DNA from: CAVEFW01 sp964579575
GTDB lineage: Bacteria > Actinomycetota > Coriobacteriia > Coriobacteriales > Eggerthellaceae
NCBI GenBank assembly: GCA_964579575.1
Contig: CAZOGL010000010.1
Location: forward strand, 1-46,104
DNA: 46,104 nucleotides
Direction of reading: 5' to 3'
The notes beneath the pieces were generated by a model, which worked only from the letters and a program-made list of their open reading frames with translations, was not told the origin of the DNA and made no database searches. The translations under genes and the position numbers were made by a program. Shown here in pieces: positions 1 to 9,356 of this stretch (position 1 is its first letter; every line of letters starts with the position of its first letter).

Positions 1-32
1 TCGAGGAGTAATGCTTTCGAGGAGTAATGCTT
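1..32. repeat. 16-bp perfect tandem repeat at the left edge
   Basis: The unit tcgaggagtaatgctt occurs twice head to tail (1-16 and 17-32). On the minus strand it lies directly after the unknown gene 32-442 and its last base is the final A of that gene's TAA stop. It may continue outside the window. Because it is at the very edge, an assembly-end artefact cannot be excluded. It matches the pattern of repeats at stop codons seen at seven other genes here. Confidence 0.85.
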
Positions 33-442
33 TAGGCGTCCTCGTTGTCTCGCAACCATTGCCAACAATATTCGTCGATGACCTCGGGGTCACCTGAGGC
101 AAGGATTCGCGCTTGTGTGTCGACGGCTCCGACCCACACACAGGCCTTGTCGTCTTCCCTGCGCACTACCACGTCAGCGTTTTCGTACCGCAGGACAGTC
201 ACGTCGGTGGGCGCCCACTCTTGCGTGTAGCAATCCCACACGCGCCATGTTTCCACCAACGTGTTCTCGTCAAAGGCGGAAAGCACCGCTTCTGTGTTTT
301 CTTGCGGTCCGTATGCGGTCCAAGACATATTCACAATCAATCTCCCATCATCAGAAAAAACCGGTCCAACGCAGTACGCATCGTTGGGGACACATCCTTG
401 AAGGTTGGTGCTTCCAAACAGCATGCGCGCTGTATCAGTCAT
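32..442 (-). CDS. Small acidic protein of unknown function
   Basis: This encodes 136 aa and I do not recognise the family. The start is the ATG at 440-442, because a strong Shine-Dalgarno (AAAGGAGG, seven bases from the ATG) precedes it; a start 15 codons further upstream has no such site. The protein begins MTDTARMLFG. It is rich in Asp, Glu, Trp and Val, has no signal peptide or membrane segment, and looks like a compact cytosolic beta-rich domain, with aromatic stretches near NMSWTAYG and ETWRVWDCY. It follows the large surface-protein gene on the same strand after 104 bp, so co-transcription is possible, but nothing in the sequence links the two functions. The TAA stop overlaps a 16-bp tandem repeat. 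The gene is real on codon pattern and RBS; its function is unknown. Confidence 0.7.
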   Translation of the reverse strand: MTDTARMLFGSTNLQGCVPNDAYCVGPVFSDDGRLIVNMSWTAYGPQENTEAVLSAFDENTLVETWRVWDCYTQEWAPTDVTVLRYENADVVVRREDDKACVWVGAVDTQARILASGDPEVIDEYCWQWLRDNEDA

Positions 443-546
443 GGTTTCCTCCTTTGCGAGACTCAGATTGTTTTTGTCGATCAGCATACTAACCTCTTCT
501 CAGGGTTAGCGTGGGGAAAAACTCGGACACCCGTTCGATTTGTGGT

Positions 547-3500
547 TTACTGCTCGTGCTCGTCCGCGCAAGCTTGCTGCTCTAAAGCGGTACGCCGCGC
601 GCTATACGCAACAAAACCAGCACCCAGCGCACCTGCGGCAAGCGCCGCCATGCTTAACAAGCCCGTATCACCTGTTTGCGCAGTGGTGCTGCCGCCACCA
701 GCACCGCCACCAGCACCGCCAGTACCACCAGCACCCGAATCATCGCCCGACCCCGAGCCGTCGCCCGAGCCATCACCCGAGTCCGAACGCTCGTGCACTT
801 CGCCTGATGCAAGATCGTCGGCTTCGACTTCCGCGTTCTTGATTTCAACCTCTCCAACAGGGCAATTATCCAACGACACATGAAAATCTTGGAAGTGCGC
901 CGGGTTTGCGTTCGTGGGATTAATAACCTCAATGTCGGAAAGGACCACGCGAACTTTTTTCATGTCGTGCCACTCTGCAGGAATCGCAAATGTTACGTAA
1001 TACGATGCCGTATCGCCCGGAACCAACACGCCGCTGCCGTCTTGCGCTACCAGCGGATTTTGCAGCAGCGTATCCGACAAGCCACCCTCGTTATAGCCGC
1101 TTGCCGTGCCATCCGTACCAGCCGTTTCAGAAGTTTCAAGCACACCATCACTATTTGAGGTATACACCGTTTGATCTTGCTTGGTCACCCGCGTGTCTTT
1201 GCCAAACTCAACATGCTGGCTACCCAGGTCGTTTCCTTCTTCGTCGTAAAGCGTAAATGTTGCGCCCAGCGCCACCAGGTTGCCGTCGTTTCTCACGTTA
1301 ACGATGAACTCGCAATCTTCGCCTGAGAATGCGAATGGCTCTCTCGTAATAACAGAAACCGGCGTTAAGCACTTAAGCAGCGGCACGCGCACGTCGTAGA
1401 TATCTGCCAAACTATCGTCGATGCTGGTAATGCTGCTTGCCAAAAAGCTCACATACGTTTCGTTAATGGTGGTTGCAACCAGGTTGTCGATTACGTGGTC
1501 AATCTCACTGAACACGAACGGTTTGGTGAACAGGCCATCTACCTCGGCAACCGCCATAATGTAGTAATGGTGCTCCACCGTATCGCTTTCAATAGAGCTG
1601 TCGTCGGCATACGTTTGGCCAATTTTGCCATCCACGTTTTGTGTATAGAACAGGAAGTGATCTTTCTCGTTCATAACGAAATCGGCTGCGGCGCCTTCGT
1701 TGGGGCCAATCTGCGTTGCGGTGATTTCGCCTTCGTGCTTGGGGTCAAACTCCAGGTGGTAAAGCGTGGACACATCGTGACCGTCGTCGCTTTTGCCTTT
1801 GACGGTGGCCAGCAGCTCACCATCGGTGTGCCACGGGTAAATCTTGCTGGCATGAAGCCCGCCTGTGCCGCCAAACGATGCCAAGCTGGTGGTAGAAAAC
1901 GTAGAAAACTTCGAGGAATCGTTGTCTTTGTAGCAAGCCTCAATCTTTTTGATGCTTACCCACTGGTCATCTATGCATGCAACGGTGGTGCGGCGCGTGT
2001 TTGCAACCGAGCCATATGCCCAGCTGTAGCTGTCGTCGTCTATACGCACGGGGCGCATAAAGCTATCAATGCTGTAAAGATTGCTGTGCTGGCGTGTAAT
2101 GGTGAACAATTTTTGCGCATATGTTGCATTCATTTCCCAACGGGCAAAAAACGCAATGGGCTCGCCATTTTCGATTTCCACACCCTCGTCTTCGGTCACA
2201 CGCGCGCGCGTAAACGTGCCCATAAGGCAAAAGTCTTGCGAGCCGCCCAAAGAATGCGTGTCGGAATACCCCGAGATGCGCGGCTTTATCAGTGAGTACC
2301 CCTCTTTCACTTTCGCCATGCCGGCAGTCATGCTGGGTTCCGCCACAAAACGGTTCGTTTTGGCGTAGGTGTCTACCAAGCAAACAAGCGAAACGTAATG
2401 GGCCTGAATGCCGCTTACAAACGTGGTGTCATCACCGTTGGGGCGCGTGCCCGAAGTTACCACGGCGCAAATGTAGTTGTGGCCGCCGTTACCTTCGGCC
2501 TGCGTGACGTCAAACTCGTAGTCGTACATTTCATCTCGGGAAACGCCTTCAAACTGCGGCTCGAAATTCACCACACTTGGCGCGCTCCATGCGCCGTCTT
2601 GTAGCAAGTGATACACCAGGCGCGGGCGCGCTTCTCCACCTCCGATGTCGACGGTAGCAATGCGAAAGAGCATGGTTGCACCGGTAGTTTGCGTTATCAA
2701 GATCTTCATGCACGGGTTGCTGCTTACCCCTTTGAACAGCAACGTATCCACCGTTGGCTTCACACCACCCAAGGGGCTTCCGGACAAGCCCGCAACGCCT
2801 AGTGTAAGTTGCGCGCCGCCTTCTTCCATGGTGCCCACGTAGTTGTATTCGGGCAGGTAATTGGCGTTTTTCTCATAAAGATTGTTTGCGTTATCGCTCG
2901 ATAAGAACTCTTTTTGGGGAACAACGATGACATCGTACAAAAACTCATTTTCTTCGGTGTCGCCCAAATCGCTTATGCCCAGTGTGGCCGCAAGTTCTAC
3001 GGGATCTTTTGCGGTGAGACTGTTGGGAATCTCATAGATTTCCACCGGCGATGCCTGAGCATTCGCAACTTTGGTGGTTTCGAACTCCTTAGACTTAAGC
3101 ATTTCTTCGTTGGTGACAATAAGCGCGTTTGCCTTCAGTTCTGCAAAAGTGGGCAAGCCGCCTGTGCTTGCAGGAACGCAATCGCGCATACCCATGGTGC
3201 CCAGACGCGTTTGCAAAGCGCTGTCAAGCTTGCTCTTGTCAAGAGAGAAGCCACTGGCACCAGAGGCAAGCGCATCGTTATTGTTTGAATCGAGCGCATC
3301 GGGGTGGTTAACGTTCCAGATAGGATACGTATACTTGAAAAACGAGCATTGGATGGTTGCAACACCGCTGTGGCCATAGCCGCCCAAAAAGCGCGGCCAC
3401 CCATGCCCCGGGTTGGGCGCAAAATTAATGAAGAACGAAACGTTTCCTGCACCCGTAAACGAGATGGAGAAGAAGCGATTAACACCCACACCAAACGTAA

Positions 3501-5058
3501 GCGCAATACCAATGCTTGCCCCTACGCCAAATGTTACGTCGTCGGTATCGTAATCAAATGAGAACAACGAAGGCATTTTCACGCCAAATCTAAACGAAGC
3601 GTTAAACCTGAACCACGGGTTGATAATCACGTAAATGGGCACACCCATAATGTTCAAGTAGTGGGTCCAATTAAAATCAAACTTCGCCGCCGCTAACGCT
3701 GAGCATGAGCCTTCCCATATTTGCTTTGACCAGGTGTATTTCAGCAAACCAAAGATTTGCACATCGCCGAGAAGCTTAAAACTGCTGGTGCATTCGTGTG
3801 CCACTTTTTTGCTGTTTTTGCTATCGGCAAGCTCTGCTTTGAGCGTGTCATAGCGGTCAAGCTCTTTCATTTGCGCGTCAAATTCTTCGCCGCATTGTTC
3901 TTCCACGCTCTTTTTAGGCAGTTTATCCCACGAGTCGGCATCAAAGTAATCGCCGCCATCGTCTTTTTTCGCGGCAATCGACGACGTGCCCCAGCCGAAC
4001 ATGCCGTACCCAAACGGCGAAAAATCAAACATGACAGGGAACTTTGGTTGCCATAGCGTAATAGAGGCGCCGCCGAACGGGGGAACAAAGGTGTCAGGGA
4101 TACGAATGATGTTAAGCCCCGAGCTCATAGTTTGAGGAATAATAAACGAGGAGGCTTTTTCGCTCTTGGTCAAAGGCGCTGGCTCGGTGGAAATGCCCGT
4201 TTCGCACCAGTACTCGCTGCTAGAGCCCGCGGTGGAAAATACCACGCGCACTTTGTCCTTTTCGGTAATGCAATCGGCGCCGCCCGTAAGCAAGTACTTT
4301 CCTGTGGCTTGCATAATGGCGTAATGCCCGCTCGTTTGCGTAATCTGGAACTTGGCATGCGCGGTTTCTTTTCCATCTTGCACATATACCAGGTTGGCAG
4401 TCGGCGTAGTTCCCGCGTCGGGAATCCATAGCTCGCCTTCTATCAGCTGGTCTTTGTCCGATGCAGTAGAGGTAAGAAAGATTTGCTCTGAGTATTGGAT
4501 ATCCCACTCATTCATGGAAAGCGAGCGGAAATACGGCTTGCCATCAAGCGGGCGCGTGGGTGCAATCACCGCAGCGTGCGCCATAATGCGCGTAAGGGGA
4601 ATCACTACATCGCGATACCCTTCGCACGTTACTTCAATGCGGCCGTTAAACGCCAGCGTTTCGGCGTTCTTGTCTTCTGCCAACGTGGTGAGGTCAAAGA
4701 TGATTTTGCCCTCTTTGTTAGCTGTTCCTTCAAGCGTGATTTTTGTAGCGCGCGAAGTAAGCTTTACCGTGCAATTGGGAATGGGTGAGGGGTTGTCGGG
4801 GTCGGTCACGTCGTATGCCACAATGCCCAGCTCATTGCGGCCAACCACCATAATGCTGGCTTGATTTGTGCCGTTTTGGTTTGCGCCAGCTGCACCTGTG
4901 CCTTCATCTGCATAGGCGGTTGCCGCACCCGGCAGTGCAAACGCATCTTGCATACCGGGAATACGTGGGAGCAACAGCGAGGAAGCTATGGTCATGCCCC
5001 CTGCCACAAAAGCTCTTCTTGACACAAACCCGCGAGACGCTTCCTTTTGAGCATCCAT
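547..5058 (-). CDS. Large Tat-exported, wall-anchored surface protein
   Basis: This 1503-aa protein has a twin-arginine signal at its N-terminus (SRRAFVAGG followed by a hydrophobic stretch, about residues 13-45). That predicts export in folded form. The first 200 residues after the signal look like a carboxypeptidase-regulatory or prealbumin-like beta domain. The centre (about 470-600) is rich in Phe, Gly and beta-strand pattern. The long C-terminal half resembles repeated beta-sheet blades, and a CARDB-like Ig domain (VPGDTASYYVTFAIP) lies near 1350-1420. The tail is a Gly/Ser/Asp-rich spacer, then TAQTGD, a hydrophobic helix and RR. This fits a variant LPxTG-type sortase signal, as in other Coriobacteriia, where the Leu-Pro is often replaced. 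The ATG has only a weak upstream AGAAGGGG site. Enzymatic activity is not evident. I infer an adhesin or a substrate-binding wall protein. The large Tat-exported anchored type is well supported; the ligand is unknown. Confidence 0.85.
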   Translation of the reverse strand: MDAQKEASRGFVSRRAFVAGGMTIASSLLLPRIPGMQDAFALPGAATAYADEGTGAAGANQNGTNQASIMVVGRNELGIVAYDVTDPDNPSPIPNCTVKLTSRATKITLEGTANKEGKIIFDLTTLAEDKNAETLAFNGRIEVTCEGYRDVVIPLTRIMAHAAVIAPTRPLDGKPYFRSLSMNEWDIQYSEQIFLTSTASDKDQLIEGELWIPDAGTTPTANLVYVQDGKETAHAKFQITQTSGHYAIMQATGKYLLTGGADCITEKDKVRVVFSTAGSSSEYWCETGISTEPAPLTKSEKASSFIIPQTMSSGLNIIRIPDTFVPPFGGASITLWQPKFPVMFDFSPFGYGMFGWGTSSIAAKKDDGGDYFDADSWDKLPKKSVEEQCGEEFDAQMKELDRYDTLKAELADSKNSKKVAHECTSSFKLLGDVQIFGLLKYTWSKQIWEGSCSALAAAKFDFNWTHYLNIMGVPIYVIINPWFRFNASFRFGVKMPSLFSFDYDTDDVTFGVGASIGIALTFGVGVNRFFSISFTGAGNVSFFINFAPNPGHGWPRFLGGYGHSGVATIQCSFFKYTYPIWNVNHPDALDSNNNDALASGASGFSLDKSKLDSALQTRLGTMGMRDCVPASTGGLPTFAELKANALIVTNEEMLKSKEFETTKVANAQASPVEIYEIPNSLTAKDPVELAATLGISDLGDTEENEFLYDVIVVPQKEFLSSDNANNLYEKNANYLPEYNYVGTMEEGGAQLTLGVAGLSGSPLGGVKPTVDTLLFKGVSSNPCMKILITQTTGATMLFRIATVDIGGGEARPRLVYHLLQDGAWSAPSVVNFEPQFEGVSRDEMYDYEFDVTQAEGNGGHNYICAVVTSGTRPNGDDTTFVSGIQAHYVSLVCLVDTYAKTNRFVAEPSMTAGMAKVKEGYSLIKPRISGYSDTHSLGGSQDFCLMGTFTRARVTEDEGVEIENGEPIAFFARWEMNATYAQKLFTITRQHSNLYSIDSFMRPVRIDDDSYSWAYGSVANTRRTTVACIDDQWVSIKKIEACYKDNDSSKFSTFSTTSLASFGGTGGLHASKIYPWHTDGELLATVKGKSDDGHDVSTLYHLEFDPKHEGEITATQIGPNEGAAADFVMNEKDHFLFYTQNVDGKIGQTYADDSSIESDTVEHHYYIMAVAEVDGLFTKPFVFSEIDHVIDNLVATTINETYVSFLASSITSIDDSLADIYDVRVPLLKCLTPVSVITREPFAFSGEDCEFIVNVRNDGNLVALGATFTLYDEEGNDLGSQHVEFGKDTRVTKQDQTVYTSNSDGVLETSETAGTDGTASGYNEGGLSDTLLQNPLVAQDGSGVLVPGDTASYYVTFAIPAEWHDMKKVRVVLSDIEVINPTNANPAHFQDFHVSLDNCPVGEVEIKNAEVEADDLASGEVHERSDSGDGSGDGSGSGDDSGAGGTGGAGGGAGGGSTTAQTGDTGLLSMAALAAGALGAGFVAYSARRTALEQQACADEHEQ

Positions 5059-5542
5059 TGCACAACCCCTTCTTGTTTATGTTGCCTTCTTGTTATGTTG
5101 TTTTATTGTTCGTGCCGCACCACTCGGCGCTACGCTCGGCAGCCGCGCCAAGTGCGCTTATTTTCCTACTCCAGCGCTCCAAAATCAACGGAAGAATCAT
5201 CCCAGTTCACGCTCTCATATACTTTCGTATAAAGAGTTGATTGAAAGCTTAAACGCAACAAGTTGGGTAGCCGTCAAATGGTCTTTGATGTACGACTTTG
5301 ATCCCAGTCGTTTTGATTATTGTTGCTTCTTTGCGTCCGCGCCCTAGTTTACCTTCGTCCGGCCTTCGTTCGACTTTCATCCGATGGCGGGATCGTTGTG
5401 GCGGGATTTTCGTTAAAAGCTGCGAACATTTTGTTTAAGGGCCTATCCACTGGCTCTTTCAGCACGTTAGCGGAGTATAGTGAAAAATTACTAAAAAAAG
5501 TTAGCGGTTTAGGCGGAGCGAGAGCTTGAAGGAGGTATCGGG
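5059..5542. other. Divergent intergenic region, surface protein / ilvB
   Basis: These 484 bp separate two divergent genes and must hold promoters for both. On the plus strand a TATAGT at 5476-5481 is a plausible -10 box about 60 bp before ilvB, but its -35 is poor. I see no T-box motif, no clear attenuator hairpin and no convincing Ile/Leu/Val leader peptide. A short open frame around 5320-5529 begins with TTG and four Leu/Cys codons but lacks an RBS, so I do not call it a gene. Confidence 0.5.
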
Positions 5543-7252
5543 ATGCTTTTGACTGGTTCGCGGGTCGTTATGGAGTGCTTGCGCGAACAAGGCGTTGACA
5601 CGGTGTTCGGATATCCGGGGGGAACCATCATCGATCTGTATGATGCCCTGATCGACTATCCGGAGATCAAGCATTACCTGAGCAGCCACGAGCAGGGCGC
5701 AGGCCATGCGGCCGATGGTTACGCTCGCTCCACGGGGAAGGTCGGCGTCTGCTTCGCCACCTCCGGCCCGGGGTGTGCCAACTTGACGACCGCAATCGCC
5801 ACGGCATACATGGACTCCTCTCCCGTTGTGTTCATCACGTGCAATGTCTCCGAGAAACTTCTTGGCAAGGACACCTTCCAAGAGGTTGACATCACCGGAA
5901 TCACCATGCCGATTACCAAGTGGAACTACATGGTTCACCATGCGTCGTCCTTGCCTGATGTTTTGCGCGAGGCGTTTGCCATCGCCAGATCCGGTCGTCC
6001 TGGACCTGTCTTGATTGACATCGCCAAGAATGCTGCCGTCGAGCTCGTCGATTACGAGTACCTGCCTCGCGAACTGCACCATACCCAAGGCCGTCTCAAG
6101 CGCTTGTTGGAACGTCGCACCGCCCAAGATGACCTCAAGCCACCCGAGCCTGTGATGGACGACATCGACAAGTTGGTCGAAATGATCAAAGCATCCGAGA
6201 AGCCCCTGGTCATATGCGGAGGCGGCGTTGTACGTGGGCGCGCTGACAAGGAGTTCGGGACGTTTGTCGACAAGATTGACTCTCCTGTTGCCGTTACCCT
6301 TATGGGCGCTGGCGGCATCAGCGGCACAAATCCGTTGACGACGGGTATGGTCGGCATGCACGGTTCGCAGGCTTCCAACCAGGCGGTTGCCGGTTGTGAC
6401 TTGCTTATTGCCGTCGGTTGTCGTTTTTCCGACCGCGTCGCGCTCAATCCAGAGACTTTTGCGGCCCAGGCAAAGATTGTCCAAATCGATATCGATCGTG
6501 CCGAAATCAACAAGAACGTCATCACTGACCACCATGTCATCGGCGACGCCGCGCAGGTCTTGGGTCTGCTCAATGAGCGTCTCGAGCAGATGGACCACAC
6601 GTCTTGGAAGGACTTTGTGTTCTCCCATCCTACGGAGACCGAGTACGACGAAGCTGGTGAGACGCTGACTCCGAAACAGATTACCGAGGTCATCGCTCGT
6701 ATTTGTCCCGCGAACTCCATTGTCGCCACCGATGTGGGGCAACATCAGATGTGGGCTGCGCAACACCTCCACTACGATTATCCGGGCCAACTCCTCACCT
6801 CCGGCGGATTCGGCGCTATGGGTTTTGGTCTCGGCGCGGCAGTGGGAGCCAAGGTGGGCAACCCCGACAAGGTCGTTCTCCACATCACGGGCGATGGCAG
6901 CTTCCGTATGAATTGCAACGAGCTTGCCATGGTTCAGGCTTACGATATCCCGGTCATCACCATCGTATTCAACAACGGTGTCTTGGGTATGGTCCGCCAA
7001 TGGCAATCCCTTGTTTGCAAGGGGCGCTACAGCCAAACCACCCTCGACCGCGGTCCTGATTTCGTAAAGCTCGCCGAGGCCTATGGGCTGAGAGGCGCCC
7101 GAGCTACGAACGTCGAAGAGTTCGAGGTTGCCCTTACCGAAGCGCTTGAGTACGGCCATGGTTTCGTTATCGATTGCGCGATTGACAAGGACGAGAAGGT
7201 TCGTCCGATGGTCGGCGGCGGCCAAGACATCACGTCGTTCTTGTTGGCGTAG
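5543..7252 (+). CDS. ilvB: Acetolactate synthase, large catalytic subunit
   Basis: This 569-aa enzyme condenses two pyruvates, or pyruvate with 2-oxobutyrate, in the first common step of branched-chain amino acid synthesis. It uses thiamine diphosphate, Mg2+ and FAD. The family's three-domain plan is complete. The N-terminal ThDP domain has the catalytic Glu (SSHEQGAG, residue 50). The middle domain has VICGGGVV. The C-terminal ThDP domain has GDGSF near residue 450, ending the metal/ThDP motif in FNNGVLG. The length is normal. The start is the ATG after a perfect GGAGGT site. The regulatory subunit ilvN follows after 13 bp, so the two are co-transcribed. No ilvC or ilvD is in the window. Identification is secure; the catabolic pyruvate-only enzyme is unlikely given the ilvN partner. 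Confidence 0.97.
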   Translation: MLLTGSRVVMECLREQGVDTVFGYPGGTIIDLYDALIDYPEIKHYLSSHEQGAGHAADGYARSTGKVGVCFATSGPGCANLTTAIATAYMDSSPVVFITCNVSEKLLGKDTFQEVDITGITMPITKWNYMVHHASSLPDVLREAFAIARSGRPGPVLIDIAKNAAVELVDYEYLPRELHHTQGRLKRLLERRTAQDDLKPPEPVMDDIDKLVEMIKASEKPLVICGGGVVRGRADKEFGTFVDKIDSPVAVTLMGAGGISGTNPLTTGMVGMHGSQASNQAVAGCDLLIAVGCRFSDRVALNPETFAAQAKIVQIDIDRAEINKNVITDHHVIGDAAQVLGLLNERLEQMDHTSWKDFVFSHPTETEYDEAGETLTPKQITEVIARICPANSIVATDVGQHQMWAAQHLHYDYPGQLLTSGGFGAMGFGLGAAVGAKVGNPDKVVLHITGDGSFRMNCNELAMVQAYDIPVITIVFNNGVLGMVRQWQSLVCKGRYSQTTLDRGPDFVKLAEAYGLRGARATNVEEFEVALTEALEYGHGFVIDCAIDKDEKVRPMVGGGQDITSFLLA

Positions 7253-7265
7253 AGGAGGAGCAATA

Positions 7266-7817
7266 ATGACAGAAATCAGGCGTCATTCCATTTCCGCCCT
7301 TGTCGACAACGAGGCAGGTGTCCTCTCTCAGGTCGCCCGCATGTTCTCCCGCAAGGGTTACAACATCGAGTCGCTCGCCGTGGGAACGACTGCCGATCCC
7401 ACGGTCAGCCGCATGACCATCGAGGTGAATACCGACGACCATGGCACCGAGCTTTTGTGCAACCAGTTGTGCAAGCTCATCTTTGTCCACAGCGTCAAGG
7501 AGTTGGACCCCGAGAAGAGCATCCGTCGCGAACTCGTGTTGATTAAGGTCAGCACCGAGACCCCTACCGCATGCGATCGCGTCATCCAAATCGCCAACAT
7601 CTTCCGCGCGTCCATTATCGACGTGTCGGCCACGACGATGACCATCGCCACCATCGGAGAGGAAACCAAAACCTGTGCCATCGTTGAGCTTGTCGACGAG
7701 TTCGGTATCTTGGAGTTGGTCCGTACCGGCACGGTCGCCTTGGAGCGCGGCGTGAACACGATTTACGAGGCAACCAAGGAGCGCGGCGAGTTCGATTATG
7801 GCAAAAACGTGCTGTAA
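7266..7817 (+). CDS. ilvN: Acetolactate synthase, small regulatory subunit
   Basis: This 183-aa subunit binds IlvB, raises its activity and confers feedback inhibition by valine. An ACT domain fills residues 1-80 (RRHSISALVDNEAGVLSQ, the typical start, then the GYNIESLAVG segment). The C-terminal ALS_ss domain (LVLIKVS onwards) completes the protein. The length fits the IlvN/IlvH family of about 160-185 aa. The ATG at 7266 lies after an AGGAGGAG site that begins at the ilvB stop codon, which suggests translational coupling. I see no separate promoter. The gene downstream appears to have its own promoter and structured leader, so the operon probably ends here, although no classic U-rich terminator follows immediately. 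Confidence 0.96.
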   Translation: MTEIRRHSISALVDNEAGVLSQVARMFSRKGYNIESLAVGTTADPTVSRMTIEVNTDDHGTELLCNQLCKLIFVHSVKELDPEKSIRRELVLIKVSTETPTACDRVIQIANIFRASIIDVSATTMTIATIGEETKTCAIVELVDEFGILELVRTGTVALERGVNTIYEATKERGEFDYGKNVL

Positions 7818-7885
7818 TCTTGTGTTCTCTTGGAAATCGCAGTCGTTTTGTCGTCGTATTTCGCAGCGGTAATATACTAAACTTA

Positions 7886-7940
7886 CTATCGCCTGAAATC
7901 AGGATAGGTCTCAACAAGGAGACAGTAGCCTGATAAGGCG
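7886..7940 (+). promoter_or_regulatory. Structured RNA element with two mutually exclusive folds
   Basis: A compact nested hairpin can be drawn by eye: cgcct 7890-7894 with aggcg 7936-7940, atcagg 7898-7903 with cctgat 7929-7934, and gtctc 7908-7912 with gagac 7919-7923 around a six-base loop. The 5' half can instead fold alone: ctatc 7886-7890 with gatag 7903-7907, and ctg with cag inside. This second fold competes for atcagg. A -10-like TAATAT/TATACT lies just upstream at about 7870-7876, so the element would sit at the very 5' end of the next transcript, about 45 bp before its RBS. Only four Ts follow, so it is a weak terminator at best. It fits no riboswitch class I can recognise. Confidence 0.55.
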
Positions 7941-7986
7941 TTTTGCGAAGTTGATTGGGTTTTGCGAGTGAGTAGGAGGAGATGCC

Positions 7987-9294
7987 GTGATTCGACTGGG
8001 TGTCTGTTCTGATGGTTGCGACCTGAGCTACGACGCGACCCTGTACGAGTTTCGCCATGAGCGTGAAGTCATTTTCTACGCGGACGTTTTGGAGATGGAC
8101 CGACGAGGTCTGGTGAGGTGGATGGCGCCGGAACAACGCGATTGGTTCCACCATATCAACCCCACCGACCTTGACGCGTGTAATCGTCGCGCACTCAGTC
8201 GCCACGGAGGCGGATTCGAGCGGCTTTCCGCCGCGGAGCAGGTGGCTCTCGACGCGAAGCGCAACGACAGTGTCCTTGAGGGCAAAATCGTAGAAGCCGA
8301 TCCCGCGGTTGTCCATGCGGTCGTGGAAGAGTTGCGCCAAAGCGGCATGTTGGAACATGTTGGTACGGCGTCCCCATATGCGGGTACGGTGTTACCTGAT
8401 GGCATGGAGTCCTTAAGCCAATTGCAGCGCCAACCTGGACGCAAGATGACCATGACCGAGCATTATCTAATGCGCAAGATCCTCAAGAACGACGACAAGG
8501 AGAAAGCTCGCCGCGAGAAGCATCTTGCTGCCGTCGAACAAAAGATGCAACGTGAATCTCAGCGAGAAGAGAGGAAGCTGAAGAGCAACGCCGATATCCA
8601 ACGAGCCCAAAAGCGTGTCGTCGACAAGGACAGGGCTGAGGAGAATGCGGTTCGCAGGTACTCCGAGCAGGCTCTCAGCCAATATGCGTCCTACCAGGGA
8701 AGGGCGGCCAACGCTGACGAGATGACTGTCGACGAAGCGCTTGACCGAGTTGAGGCCTCTTTGACGCGTATTCCCCATACGGGTGAGTACGCCCCGCATC
8801 CTGTAAACGTCGGAAGAGGCGTCCAATATTATGATTCGCAAGGCAATCCAATTCGCCCTGACATTGATGCGGTTAGCCCCGGCAGAAGCCAGGTCGCTTA
8901 CGGGATGGGCGAGCACGGGATGAGCGCGGAGGAGCGTGCTTTGCGCGAGATGCGCGAGCGCAATCTTGCCGAGCAATCTCGCTGCGTGCAACAATCGGCA
9001 AACGTTCCTGGTATGGAGGCCGTCGAAGGGTTTGGTGGCGGAAGAAGATCCAGGAACGCCAAATCGCGTCGAAATGAGGGAGCAAGCATCAACGGCCACG
9101 AGGTGAACGCGGACGGAACCATGAAGGACACCACGTTCACCAAGGCCATGGACGGTCTTGGGAGGTTCACCAGCGCCGTCTCCCCGCTCTTCGGCGGCGG
9201 CCGAGGTAGTGGCGGCGGTCCTTCGGGAGGCGGAGGTGCCGGCGGAGGCGCCGGCGGAGGTTTCGGCGGCGGCCGCGGTATGGGCGGCTTCTAG
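7987..9294 (+). CDS. Unknown protein with coiled coil and Gly-rich tail
   Basis: This encodes 435 aa from a GTG start behind a strong AGGAGGAG site. I do not recognise the family. Residues 1-150 look globular and contain an aromatic motif around MAPEQRDWFHH. Residues about 165-240 are a highly charged, Lys/Glu/Arg-rich helix of coiled-coil type. Residues 255-360 are low in complexity. The last 35 residues are almost only Gly with Arg, Ser and Phe, ending GRGMGGF. There is no signal peptide or membrane segment. The SPFH-domain membrane protein follows after 62 bp with its own RBS, so they are probably one transcript. I infer a cytosolic partner or scaffold for that membrane platform. The Gly-rich tail recalls RNA-binding or condensate-forming tails, but that is only a resemblance. 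Confidence 0.8.
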   Translation: MIRLGVCSDGCDLSYDATLYEFRHEREVIFYADVLEMDRRGLVRWMAPEQRDWFHHINPTDLDACNRRALSRHGGGFERLSAAEQVALDAKRNDSVLEGKIVEADPAVVHAVVEELRQSGMLEHVGTASPYAGTVLPDGMESLSQLQRQPGRKMTMTEHYLMRKILKNDDKEKARREKHLAAVEQKMQRESQREERKLKSNADIQRAQKRVVDKDRAEENAVRRYSEQALSQYASYQGRAANADEMTVDEALDRVEASLTRIPHTGEYAPHPVNVGRGVQYYDSQGNPIRPDIDAVSPGRSQVAYGMGEHGMSAEERALREMRERNLAEQSRCVQQSANVPGMEAVEGFGGGRRSRNAKSRRNEGASINGHEVNADGTMKDTTFTKAMDGLGRFTSAVSPLFGGGRGSGGGPSGGGGAGGGAGGGFGGGRGMGGF

Positions 9295-9356
9295 CCTGAC
9301 TAAGGACTTTTTCGCGGACGATCCGCGATTGGAAATAGTGAAAGGAAAAGATAGAA

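Noticed and set aside
5320..5529. Possible leader peptide for ilvBN attenuation
   Set aside because: TTG start without an RBS, no cluster of Ile/Leu/Val codons before a terminator hairpin, and the frame runs almost to ilvB's RBS.
5059..5542. T-box leader upstream of ilvB
   Set aside because: No TGGNACCGCG-type T-box sequence or specifier-loop arrangement can be found.
5501..7225. Open frame of 574 codons on the minus strand opposite ilvB
   Set aside because: It lies wholly antisense to a certain gene, has no RBS, and its sequence shows no recognisable domain. Long antisense frames are common opposite GC-rich, biased codons.
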